Source of the DNA: Micavibrio sp. UBA1664 | GTDB lineage: Bacteria; Pseudomonadota; Alphaproteobacteria; Micavibrionales; UBA1664 | DNA: 16,956 nt | NCBI GenBank assembly: GCA_002320485.1 | Contig: DCKW01000047.1 | Span: forward strand, 1-16,956 | Direction: 5' to 3' | Part shown: positions 7,778 to 14,108 of the stretch, piece by piece | How the letters are laid out: each line of letters opens with the position of its first letter | Position numbering within the stretch: position 1 is the first letter of the stretch | Position numbers and translations under genes: made by a program | Notes under the pieces: generated by a model | What the model was told of the DNA's origin: nothing | The model's database searches: none | What the model saw: only the letters and a program-made list of their open reading frames with translations

Positions 7778-8161
7778 TCAGGCTTTTAAAAGCTTTTCAA
7801 TTTCTTTGGATTGTTGAACGCGTACATGCACGGGCATATTGTCCAGCCCGATGGCGTAGGCGGCAACAGCTATTTCACGCCCGATCCCGATTTCAACATT
7901 ATCCATGATACCGATACCGATAACAGGCTTGGTGACGGCATCACCATTTTTTAGGGCGTTTTGCGCCCTCAAATATCTCTCAAGTATATCATGATCCATT
8001 TTAGTGTCCGGCTTTATGCCGCCGCCGGATTCTAACATTTCATAGGCAAAAGCCGAATGCGACCAGGCCTTTACCAAAACGGCAAGAGAAACAATTATTT
8101 CAACGTAATCGGAAGGTGATTTGTTAACAACTTCATGATTGGTAAAGGCGGCGGCTGACAT
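7778..8161 (-). CDS. Hypothetical protein, 127 aa
   Basis: I do not recognise this family. The protein is soluble and mildly acidic. It has a helical-looking first half (DYVEIIVSLAVLVKAWSHSA, about 18-37) and a second half with alternating hydrophobics (VIGIGIMDNVEIGIGREIAV), followed by a charged end. There is no signal peptide and no clear membrane segment: the hydrophobic run near 22-31 is too short. It is the first gene of a probable minus-strand unit with fzlA (56 bases on) and the SDR gene, and it is divergent from the zinc-finger gene. A candidate promoter lies at 8209-8238. Confidence 0.7.
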   Translation of the reverse strand: MSAAAFTNHEVVNKSPSDYVEIIVSLAVLVKAWSHSAFAYEMLESGGGIKPDTKMDHDILERYLRAQNALKNGDAVTKPVIGIGIMDNVEIGIGREIAVAAYAIGLDNMPVHVRVQQSKEIEKLLKA

Positions 8162-8182
8162 CTTTTGCGATCATTTACTTTC

Positions 8183-8213
8183 TTGGTTTATCATTTTCAT
8201 GATGTGATATAAT
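8183..8213 (+). promoter_or_regulatory. Candidate promoter for the CHCC zinc-finger gene
   Basis: A perfect TATAAT lies at 8208-8213. The best -35 is TTGGTT at 8183-8188, with a long 19-base spacer. The -10 region overlaps that of the divergent promoter on the other strand. Confidence 0.45.
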
Positions 8214-8238
8214 ATATGAAACTGTAATCAAATAACAA
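8209..8238 (-). promoter_or_regulatory. Candidate promoter for the 127-aa gene, fzlA and the SDR gene
   Basis: On the minus strand TTGTTA (8238-8233) and TATTAT (8214-8209) are 18 bases apart. It shares its A+T core with the divergent plus-strand -10 box, so only one polymerase is likely to occupy the site at a time. Confidence 0.4.
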
Positions 8239-8255
8239 CTGATGATGAAATTGTA

Positions 8256-8459
8256 ATGGTGTCAAAATCACTCTCCGTTAAAAACGCAAAAAACCCGGTA
8301 CAAAATCCGGAAATTATTAAGGTTCCTATAACCACTGATCAGGTGGCATGTGATGGCGGACATCCTGTTTTGGGTCATCCGCTAACATATTATACATTTG
8401 AAGGCCATCAGGATTTCATCGAATGCGGATATTGCGACCGCCGCTTTGTCCGCAAATGA
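8256..8459 (+). CDS. CHCC-type zinc-finger domain protein (NDUFS6-related)
   Basis: The 67-aa protein has a disordered lysine/proline-rich head and a compact zinc-binding end. Likely ligands are Cys32 (ACDGG), His41 (GHP), Cys57 and Cys60 (CGYC), followed by a basic RRFVRK end. This is the zf-CHCC family, which in mitochondria is complex I subunit NDUFS6 and in alphaproteobacteria is a small stand-alone protein. Its bacterial role is probably linked to complex I, but this is inferred from homology only. It has no good ribosome site; the start is the only ATG that leaves the domain whole. A hairpin with a T-run follows the stop. Confidence 0.88.
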   Translation: MVSKSLSVKNAKNPVQNPEIIKVPITTDQVACDGGHPVLGHPLTYYTFEGHQDFIECGYCDRRFVRK

Positions 8460-8468
8460 TATAATTTA

Positions 8469-8493
8469 CAATTCTCAAAAGAATTGCTTTTTT
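8469..8493 (+). terminator. Rho-independent terminator after the zinc-finger gene
   Basis: CAATTC (8469-8474) pairs with GAATTG (8481-8486) across the loop TCAAAA, and a T-run follows. The stem is weak (2 G-C pairs) and its 3' arm runs into the -35 of the hsp20 promoter. Confidence 0.6.
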
Positions 8494-8513
8494 AACATGT
8501 GAAACTATATACT
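8484..8513 (+). promoter_or_regulatory. Candidate hsp20 promoter (sigma-70 type)
   Basis: TTGCTT (8484-8489) and TATACT (8508-8513) are 18 bases apart. Transcription would begin near 8520, exactly at the foot of the predicted thermometer, giving a leader of about 60 bases. No convincing heat-shock sigma-32 box was seen. Confidence 0.55.
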
Positions 8514-8520
8514 ATATTTT

Positions 8521-8583
8521 GAAAGTGCCTTTTAAAGGGCTTTCGTTGTTAACTTGCTCTATGATTGAGGAGAGATATATATG
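8521..8583 (+). promoter_or_regulatory. ROSE-like RNA thermometer in the hsp20 leader
   Basis: The ROSE family in alphaproteobacterial small heat-shock genes hides the ribosome site by pairing a UUGCU string with AGGA, leaving a bulged G, and melts on warming. Here TTGCT (8554-8558) can pair with AGGA (8568-8571) in just this way, with a 9-base loop; a shifted register of TTGCTCT with GGAGAG is also possible. A second hairpin, GAAAGTGCC with GGGCTTTC (8521-8544), stands upstream as in other ROSE leaders. Together they cover the AGGAGAG ribosome site and reach the ATG. Confidence 0.7.
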
Positions 8584-9048
8584 ACGACCAGACTATCCCT
8601 ATTTGACAGTCCTATGTTCCTGGGATTTGATCATTTCGAACGAACGATTGACCGATTGAAGAAAACTTCCGATGGCTATCCGCCGTATAATATCGAGCAG
8701 GTAAGTGAAAACCAGTTACGGATTACTCTGGCGGTTGCAGGATTCACAATGGATGACCTTGATGTCGAGCTGGAAAATAACCAGCTGACGGTTCGCGGTA
8801 AACAGACTGATGATAGTGATGAACGGATATTCCTGCATCGCGGGATTGCCGCGCGCCAATTTCAGCGCAGTTTTGTATTGGCCGACGGTATTGAAGTCAA
8901 AGGCGCCTCAATGGATAACGGTTTGTTGCATATTGATATGACACGCGTTATTCCCGAGCCGCAAATCCAGAAAATCGAGATTTCAAATAACAAAAAATCG
9001 AACGGGACGACCGCTAAAAACGTTATTGATGTTGAAGGTGATAAATAA
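8581..9048 (+). CDS. Small heat-shock protein, Hsp20 family
   Basis: The 155-aa protein is an ATP-independent chaperone that holds unfolding proteins in large oligomers for refolding by DnaK/ClpB. The alpha-crystallin domain spans about 35-135: YPPYNIE at its start, AVAGFTMDDLDVEL (51-64), the RGIAARQFQRSF segment (87-98), MDNGLLHI (111-118), and the closing IPEPQIQKIEI strand. It is like E. coli IbpA/IbpB and the rhizobial class A proteins. A polar tail of about 20 residues follows. The ribosome site GGAGAG lies 6 bases before the ATG and is probably controlled by the thermometer. Its TAA overlaps the ATG of the next gene by one base. Confidence 0.93.
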   Translation: MTTRLSLFDSPMFLGFDHFERTIDRLKKTSDGYPPYNIEQVSENQLRITLAVAGFTMDDLDVELENNQLTVRGKQTDDSDERIFLHRGIAARQFQRSFVLADGIEVKGASMDNGLLHIDMTRVIPEPQIQKIEISNNKKSNGTTAKNVIDVEGDK

Positions 9049-9296
9049 TGGATAAAAACAACGTTATAAATGATCACGATATGATTATCAAACGCTTGGC
9101 GAGCCTGACCCGTCAGGAGTTTTTAAATCTCGGTACAGATGGTTTGTCCTACATCAAGCCTGTTGACGGACAGGACGGGAAAGAAATGTACGCCCTGCAT
9201 TCGGCCAACGGATCGCATATTGCCACAGGCACCGATATCGCGGCTTTGAAAACAATTGCCGTTGACCAACATCTGGCACCCATGTCTTTACAATAA
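9048..9296 (+). CDS. DUF1150 family protein
   Basis: The 82-aa soluble protein matches DUF1150 in its core: a helix, then LGTDGLSYIKPV (28-39), then a short strand pair ending HSANGSHIATG and a final AVDQHLAPMSLQ. The family is found mostly in alphaproteobacteria, often directly after hsp20, which is the case here: the TAATG overlap with the hsp20 stop implies translational coupling, so it is probably made on heating too. Its function is unknown to me. It ends just before a strong terminator. Confidence 0.85.
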   Translation: MDKNNVINDHDMIIKRLASLTRQEFLNLGTDGLSYIKPVDGQDGKEMYALHSANGSHIATGTDIAALKTIAVDQHLAPMSLQ

Positions 9297-9317
9297 ATTT
9301 AAAGACATTAATTTAAG

Positions 9318-9347
9318 AAAAAACCCTTCTAATAAGAGGGGTTTTTT
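9318..9347. terminator. Bidirectional Rho-independent terminator between DUF1150 and hpf
   Basis: CCCTTCT pairs with AGAGGGG (one G-U pair) around the loop AATA. It is flanked by an A-run on the left and a T-run on the right, so it works on both strands: for hsp20-DUF1150 rightward and for hpf leftward (18 bases after the hpf stop). Confidence 0.92.
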
Positions 9348-9365
9348 GATATTTCTGTGACAGGA

Positions 9366-9989
9366 TCATGCAACCGCATTGCCGCCTTGAGCCTTATTAA
9401 TGGCTTGCGGATCAACCCAGCCGATATTACCATCCTGACGTTTGTAAACCATGTTAATGCCGCCGTTTTTGGAATTTCTGAACATCATGGCATTATTCCC
9501 TGACAAATTCAGCCGCATTACGGCATCAGAAACTGTCATTGTCTGAATATTCGTTGTCATTTCGGCAACGATAACCGGTTCGTCCTGCGATTCAATTTCC
9601 TCGTCCGTCAAATGATCGACATGCTCGTCCCGTAATCCCGTTCCGAGTGTATATTCCAGAACCTTCATATGTTCGGACTCATCAATTTGCTCATGATGAT
9701 CGCGCAATTTACGTTTGTAGCGGCGTAATTGTTTTGCGATCTTTTCCGCCGCCTCATCAAAGGCCATGTATACATCATGGGTTTTTGCAGTTCCCTGCAC
9801 CTGAATATCTTTGCCGACCGTCATTGAAATATGGGCTTTAAACAGGCTTTTGGTTTCCTTTTCCATTGTGACAAATACATTCACAGCCCTATTAAAATAT
9901 TTCTCGTTGATTGCCTCTATTTTTTCTTTGATATGGGTTTCCAATGCTTCGCCGACATCGAGGTGGTGGCCTTGAACTGTTACTTTCAT
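9366..9989 (-). CDS. hpf: Ribosome hibernation promoting factor, long form
   Basis: The long HPF pairs inactive 70S ribosomes into 100S dimers in slow growth or starvation. The 207 residues show the N-terminal ribosome-binding domain (1 to about 105: VTVQGHHLDVGEALETHIKEK, and the basic RRYKRKLRDHH), an acidic linker, and the C-terminal dimerisation domain (about 140-195: VRFV-like start here VIVAEMTTNIQ, then DAVMRLNLSGNNAMMFRNSK and the closing VYKRQDGNIGWVDP). A GGAG lies 8 bases before the ATG. In many Proteobacteria it follows rpoN directly; here two plus-strand genes lie between, so it must have its own promoter, which I could not place with confidence in 9990-10100. Confidence 0.95.
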   Translation of the reverse strand: MKVTVQGHHLDVGEALETHIKEKIEAINEKYFNRAVNVFVTMEKETKSLFKAHISMTVGKDIQVQGTAKTHDVYMAFDEAAEKIAKQLRRYKRKLRDHHEQIDESEHMKVLEYTLGTGLRDEHVDHLTDEEIESQDEPVIVAEMTTNIQTMTVSDAVMRLNLSGNNAMMFRNSKNGGINMVYKRQDGNIGWVDPQAINKAQGGNAVA

Positions 9990-10100
9990 GAATAGTCTCC
10001 GATTTTAGTTACGGTTATGATTAAAATATAGATACGCTTTTGTTCTTTTTCCAGTATGACCCGAAAATTCTTAATAACTCATAAAGCAGTGCACAAAAAT

Positions 10101-10130
10101 TTGTAGTAAATTTTGACAAACGGGTATAAT
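10101..10130 (+). promoter_or_regulatory. Promoter for the 188-aa unknown gene
   Basis: TTGTAG (10101-10106) and a perfect TATAAT (10125-10130) are 18 bases apart. Transcription would start near 10137, so the ATG at 10129, which lies inside the -10 box, cannot be the start of translation. Confidence 0.6.
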
Positions 10131-10179
10131 GAAGTGTAGACATACAAAAAATTGCTTTTTAAGGGAAGTTTCTCAAGCT

Positions 10180-10746
10180 ATGAACGATTTACAACCTGTC
10201 GCACAGACTGCGGCCTCATATGTTTTTTCTAACCCGACACCTGCACCACGTTATTTTGCGCATAACATTATCGACCCTATTTTCAAGAGGTTAAGAACGC
10301 CGGGTATCGATTTAAATTACCATAAAAAAGGAAATCCTGAGACAGGGGAGGTGATTTACTGCATACTTGCCTCTGGAAAGAAGCAACATAGTAATGGTGT
10401 TAATGACCCTTTTGCAAAGGCGGCACGGGGCGAATGTATGCAACTTAAAATTGACAAAAGGGGTAATATTGTTCTTTCGCAATATATTACAACTCGGTTT
10501 GGGCGAGAACCATATGGTGAAAAAATGGCTGACCCCAAAAAAGGGAATACTCAAGAGTTTCGCAGTTTGTTGAATACATTTATTTATGAACTGGGACGTT
10601 ACTACACTGAGCCGACTGCTGAAGGGAAAAAATCCCCTGACGCCCAAAACAGACGAAGTACAAAACTTATTCGTCATCTTGTTTTCCGCGACAATCCATT
10701 GGGAATACGTCCAAAGGCGAAGCCTATGACATATGCCGCGGAATAA
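10180..10746 (+). CDS. Hypothetical protein, 188 aa
   Basis: I do not recognise this family. The protein is soluble and strongly basic towards the end, with no signal peptide, membrane segment or known motif. It contains an NPETGEVIYCILASGKK segment (a possible beta hairpin), a KIDKRGNIVLSQYITTRFGR segment also of beta character, then a helical RSLLNTFIYELGRYY stretch and a polar, basic C-terminus. The start at 10180 is chosen over an ATG at 10129 because the latter falls within the -10 box; AAGGGAAG stands 11 bases before 10180, rather far. It lies divergent from hpf, in a place where rpoN and hpf are usually neighbours. Confidence 0.72.
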   Translation: MNDLQPVAQTAASYVFSNPTPAPRYFAHNIIDPIFKRLRTPGIDLNYHKKGNPETGEVIYCILASGKKQHSNGVNDPFAKAARGECMQLKIDKRGNIVLSQYITTRFGREPYGEKMADPKKGNTQEFRSLLNTFIYELGRYYTEPTAEGKKSPDAQNRRSTKLIRHLVFRDNPLGIRPKAKPMTYAAE

Positions 10747-10754
10747 TTTTTCCA

Positions 10755-10783
10755 TTGCAAGACTATGACAATAAAAATATAGT
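10755..10783 (+). promoter_or_regulatory. Promoter for the 159-aa unknown gene
   Basis: TTGCAA (10755-10760) and TATAGT (10778-10783) are 17 bases apart, just after the stop of the preceding gene. Transcription would start near 10790, about 22 bases before the ATG. Confidence 0.55.
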
Positions 10784-10811
10784 TTAAAATGTAAAAGAGG
10801 GAGATTTTGCA

Positions 10812-11291
10812 ATGAATAAACAAAACGTAACTATATTTGATGCCGCGGCATCACAAGTCCATCCGGATTTTTTATCAAATATTGAAAAATTATTAAAACC
10901 AGAATTCACCGTATATCGTCATGATCATGACTCCTCCTTCAGCATGCTGAAAATTCCTGTCAAAAAACCGGAAACACATCAATTTTCCCATATTGTGCAT
11001 TTATTTCATGATAAAGAAACCGGCCTGATAGAGGCGGTTCATACATCAACCGGTTCAAAAGAAAATTCCGGCGATTATGCTCATGCCAAACATGGTGATA
11101 ACAGCGACCTTGCCATGGGTCTTTCATGCTTTCTGGGGCTTCATAAAGATAGCCGTTTGTGCAAATCATTGGAAAATATGGTTTATGACCGCCCTAGAGC
11201 GGTCATTTCCGAAAATACGGTATTGCCTTCACAAAAATTTGAAAAATTTGTTACCAAACGATCCGGAATTGTGCCGCCACATGCGGCATAA
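10812..11291 (+). CDS. Hypothetical protein, 159 aa
   Basis: The family is not recognised. The protein is soluble and rich in His, Asp and Ser, with YRHDHDSSFSMLKIP (35-49) and DYAHAKHGDNSD (88-99) giving clusters of possible metal-binding side chains, though in no pattern I know. HIVHLFHDKETGLIEAVHTST looks like two strands of a sheet. No signal peptide or membrane segment is seen. The start is well supported by GAGGGAG about 9 bases upstream. It has its own promoter and need not depend on the preceding gene. It converges on rpoN with 6 bases between stops. A perfect inverted repeat lies in its 3' part (11185-11206). Confidence 0.75.
   Translation: MNKQNVTIFDAAASQVHPDFLSNIEKLLKPEFTVYRHDHDSSFSMLKIPVKKPETHQFSHIVHLFHDKETGLIEAVHTSTGSKENSGDYAHAKHGDNSDLAMGLSCFLGLHKDSRLCKSLENMVYDRPRAVISENTVLPSQKFEKFVTKRSGIVPPHAA
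11185..11206. repeat. Perfect 8-bp inverted repeat inside the 159-aa gene
   Basis: ATGACCGC and GCGGTCAT flank a 6-base loop. It lies in the coding frame (YDRPRAVI) about 85 bases before the stop. There is no T-run of terminator length on either strand. On the minus strand it lies downstream of the rpoN stop and could shape the rpoN 3' end. Confidence 0.5.
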
Positions 11292-11297
11292 AATCTT

Positions 11298-12707
11298 TTA
11301 AAAATGCTTCTTTTGTTTGCGGCGGCCTGAGGACGAGGCGATATTCATGGCCTCGCGATATTTGGCGACCGTACGGCGGGCAATATCAATCCCTTCCTTT
11401 TGCAAGGCTTGCGCAAGGGCCTCGTCCGATAATATTTTTTTCGGGTCTTCGTTATCGATCATGGATTTAATTTTGGCCTTGATTGCCGCCGCGGCAATGT
11501 CACCGCCGCCCTGCGCGCTCCCCACACCGGATCCGAAAAAGAATTTCAACGGGAACAGTCCGCGCGGCGTCCCGATAAATTTATCAATTGTAATGCGGCT
11601 GACGGTCGATTCATGAACGCCCACTTCCTCGGCAATTTCGCGTAAAGTGAGCGGCTTTAGAAATTCAACGCCAAACAGGAAAAATCCTTCCTGGGCCTCG
11701 ATAATTGCGCTGGCCACCTTTAAGATCGTTTGCGCTCTTTGGTCCATCGCCTGTATCAACCAGTTGGCGGAATGTAATTTGTCGGTCAGAAATTTCTTAT
11801 CGGCCTTGGTTCCCGTGGCCGTATCAATCATCGCCACATACTCCTGATTGATCAGGACGCGCGGCAAGGTTTCATGATTTAATTTAACCTTCCAGCCGCC
11901 GCCGACATGTTTGGGCAGTTTTTCCATCAAAACATCAGCGATGGCCGTTTGGGCGATAGTATAATCAAATCCTGATGCCGGTTTGGGATTAAGGGCGCGG
12001 ATATCCGCAATCATGGCTTGCAATCCTCCTGCATCCACATCACAAATTTTTTGCAGTTTTCCAAAATCGGCATCGGCCAGCACGTCTAGATTTTGCAATA
12101 ACATCTGCATCGACGGCGTTAATTTGTGTTTTTCAGCCAATTGCAATGCAAGACAATCGGGAAGATCTTTTGCAAAAATACCTGTCGGATCGAACTGCCG
12201 TAATGTTTGCAAGAGGGCATTAATCCGCTCTTCGGAGCAAGCAAGCGAGTCGGCACTTTCTTTGGGCGCCTCGCGCAAATACCCGCTTTCGTCCAGACGG
12301 TCGATCAAAAGGGCGGCGATCATTTTATCGCGCGGATTGGTGATTGCTATATTCAATTGATCCATTAAATGGGCGCGCAAATCCTTTTTGTCCTCGACCC
12401 GATTTTCCAATGCATAATCAGGATCGCTGAATTTGGAATTACCGCCACTGCCTATATTGGCGGCGGATGTTCCGGCATCAAAACTGTCATCGCGTGGTTC
12501 ATCCTCACGTTTGGTATCTGTTGCGGCCTCGTTATCCTGTGAGGAAGTATCGTCATTTTCCAGAAAAGGATTATGCTCCAATTCCTTTTCCAAATGGGCC
12601 TTCAAGTCAAGATTATTCATCTGTAACATTGATATGGCATCCCGCAATTGCGGGGTCATCACCAATTGTTGTGTCTGTTTTAAATCTAATTTGATTTCAT
12701 AGGCCAT
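11298..12707 (-). CDS. rpoN: RNA polymerase sigma-54 factor
   Basis: RpoN directs RNA polymerase to -24/-12 promoters and needs AAA+ activators, commonly for nitrogen, motility or stress genes. The 469 residues show region I (QTQQLVMTPQLRDAISMLQM, 11-30), an acidic region II (about 50-105), the core-binding region (about 108-300), the helix-turn-helix (LTLREIAEEVGVHESTVSR, 353-371), and the RpoN box ARRTVAKYRE (443-452), which reads the -24 element. All signature parts are intact. It starts 27 bases after the upstream oxidoreductase gene without a good ribosome site. The usual alphaproteobacterial neighbours lptB and ptsN are absent; hpf lies 1.3 kb downstream past two opposite-strand genes. 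Confidence 0.97.
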   Translation of the reverse strand: MAYEIKLDLKQTQQLVMTPQLRDAISMLQMNNLDLKAHLEKELEHNPFLENDDTSSQDNEAATDTKREDEPRDDSFDAGTSAANIGSGGNSKFSDPDYALENRVEDKKDLRAHLMDQLNIAITNPRDKMIAALLIDRLDESGYLREAPKESADSLACSEERINALLQTLRQFDPTGIFAKDLPDCLALQLAEKHKLTPSMQMLLQNLDVLADADFGKLQKICDVDAGGLQAMIADIRALNPKPASGFDYTIAQTAIADVLMEKLPKHVGGGWKVKLNHETLPRVLINQEYVAMIDTATGTKADKKFLTDKLHSANWLIQAMDQRAQTILKVASAIIEAQEGFFLFGVEFLKPLTLREIAEEVGVHESTVSRITIDKFIGTPRGLFPLKFFFGSGVGSAQGGGDIAAAAIKAKIKSMIDNEDPKKILSDEALAQALQKEGIDIARRTVAKYREAMNIASSSGRRKQKKHF

Positions 12708-12734
12708 GACATAAGGATAGCATATTTACGGCGC

Positions 12735-14108
12735 TTAGAAAGATGGCAGTTTTTGCAGCCAACGAACCAGAAACCGTGTTTTGTCGCTAAACAATGCATC
12801 CTTGTACCACTCGCTCGCCACAGATTTATGAATTTCAGACAGCGTCGGATAAGGCAGGATCAATCCTGCGATATCCTTCATTGTCATGGTTTTTTGTAAT
12901 GCGAGGATCCAGAGTGGCAGCATTTCCCCCGCATGATCACCGACAATGGATACACCGAGAATTGTGCCGTTTGTTTTTCCGACAATCTTGATCATTCTGT
13001 TGTCTATACCTTCTGTTACCGCGCGATCATTATCGGCAATATTTTTTGTTAAAACGCGGATTTTATGTCTGGAAAAACGCCTTTCCGCTTCCGTCTCGGT
13101 CATTCCGACATGCGCCAATTCAGGTGATGTGTATGTCACCCAGGGCAAGCTTGTATAATCGGTTTTGGCCGGCAGACGAAAACATATATTACGAATAATA
13201 ATCCCTGCCTGATATCCTGCCGCATGGGTAAACTGCGGTCCATCTTTGATAATATCCCCCAACGCATAAATATGGCTATGGTTGGTTTGCAGACGCTTAT
13301 TGACGATAATACCGCCACCATCATACTTGATGTTGGCCGCATTCAGATTGAGCGTATCGACATTGGGGGTGCGCCCCGTTGCGACCAGAATATGTGTCGC
13401 CTCTATAATACCTGCGGAGGTTTTTAAGGAGGGTGTTTTACCGAAAATTGCCTTATATACGACTGTGTTTTCGTGAATAGTCACTCCATCGGCTTGTAAC
13501 GCTTTGCGCACGCTGTCCACACAATCACGATCATCTCTGGGCAGGATCTCTCCACACGTCACAAGCGTGACCCTGCACCCCATCTTTGTGTGGGCTTGGG
13601 CCATTTCGACCCCCATCGGCCCGCCGCCTATAATTGCCAAATGTTTCGGCTTCTCGCTCAACGTGAAGAGCGTTTCATTCGTTAATACTTTATCCGCATC
13701 TAAACCTTTTATATCGGGAATATGCGGACGCGAGCCTGCGGCAATCACGATATACCGTGCACGGATTGTTTGTCCGTCGCCACATTCCAATGTATTGCGG
13801 TCTATAAAGCGGGCAGGTTGACGAACAACCGTGCAGCCCATTTTCTCAAATCTCTCAACGGAATCATGCGGCGCGATTGTGGTAATGGCCTGCTGAACAT
13901 GTTGGTGGGCTTGGTGGAATGTCATTCCCTTTTTCGCCATGGCTAACAAGGATTTTGACGGAACGCAACCACGATTGAGGCAATCGCCGCCCATCTCTCC
14001 CCTTTCAATCAGGACAACGGATAATCCCAATTGAACCGCACCTGCGGCGACGGATAATCCGCCCGACCCTGCGCCGATGACACAAATATCAGCTTTTAAC
14101 ACGGACAT
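12735..14108 (-). CDS. FAD-dependent pyridine nucleotide-disulphide oxidoreductase (mercuric reductase/Lpd-like)
   Basis: The 457-aa flavoprotein has the class I disulphide reductase plan: the FAD site GAGSGG (12-17), the redox pair Cys43-LNRG-Cys48 (GGDCLNRGCVPSK), a NAD(P)H site with IGGGPMGVEMA (about 160-170), the second FAD motif with YALGDI, and a C-terminal dimer domain. The typical HPT-x-x-E of dihydrolipoamide and glutathione reductases reads YPTLSE here (about 420-425): the catalytic His is Tyr, the Glu stays. There is no N-terminal HMA domain and no C-terminal Cys pair, so true mercury reduction is unlikely. The start at 14108 follows GGAAAGG and overlaps the upstream TVP38 gene by 20 bases; a longer reading from 14234 adds non-homologous sequence. 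The substrate is unknown. Confidence 0.9.
   Translation of the reverse strand: MSVLKADICVIGAGSGGLSVAAGAVQLGLSVVLIERGEMGGDCLNRGCVPSKSLLAMAKKGMTFHQAHQHVQQAITTIAPHDSVERFEKMGCTVVRQPARFIDRNTLECGDGQTIRARYIVIAAGSRPHIPDIKGLDADKVLTNETLFTLSEKPKHLAIIGGGPMGVEMAQAHTKMGCRVTLVTCGEILPRDDRDCVDSVRKALQADGVTIHENTVVYKAIFGKTPSLKTSAGIIEATHILVATGRTPNVDTLNLNAANIKYDGGGIIVNKRLQTNHSHIYALGDIIKDGPQFTHAAGYQAGIIIRNICFRLPAKTDYTSLPWVTYTSPELAHVGMTETEAERRFSRHKIRVLTKNIADNDRAVTEGIDNRMIKIVGKTNGTILGVSIVGDHAGEMLPLWILALQKTMTMKDIAGLILPYPTLSEIHKSVASEWYKDALFSDKTRFLVRWLQKLPSF

Noticed and set aside
8561..8584. Seven-codon frame (MIEERYI) ending in ATGA at the hsp20 start
   Set aside because: It lies inside the thermometer loop and ribosome site and has no ribosome site of its own; most likely chance.
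9990..10100. Sigma-54 (-24/-12) promoter upstream of hpf
   Set aside because: No GG-N10-GC pattern of the TGGCAC/TTGC type was found.
10129..10179. Upstream ATG extending the 188-aa gene to 205 residues
   Set aside because: The ATG overlaps a perfect TATAAT -10 box, so it would not be in the transcript.
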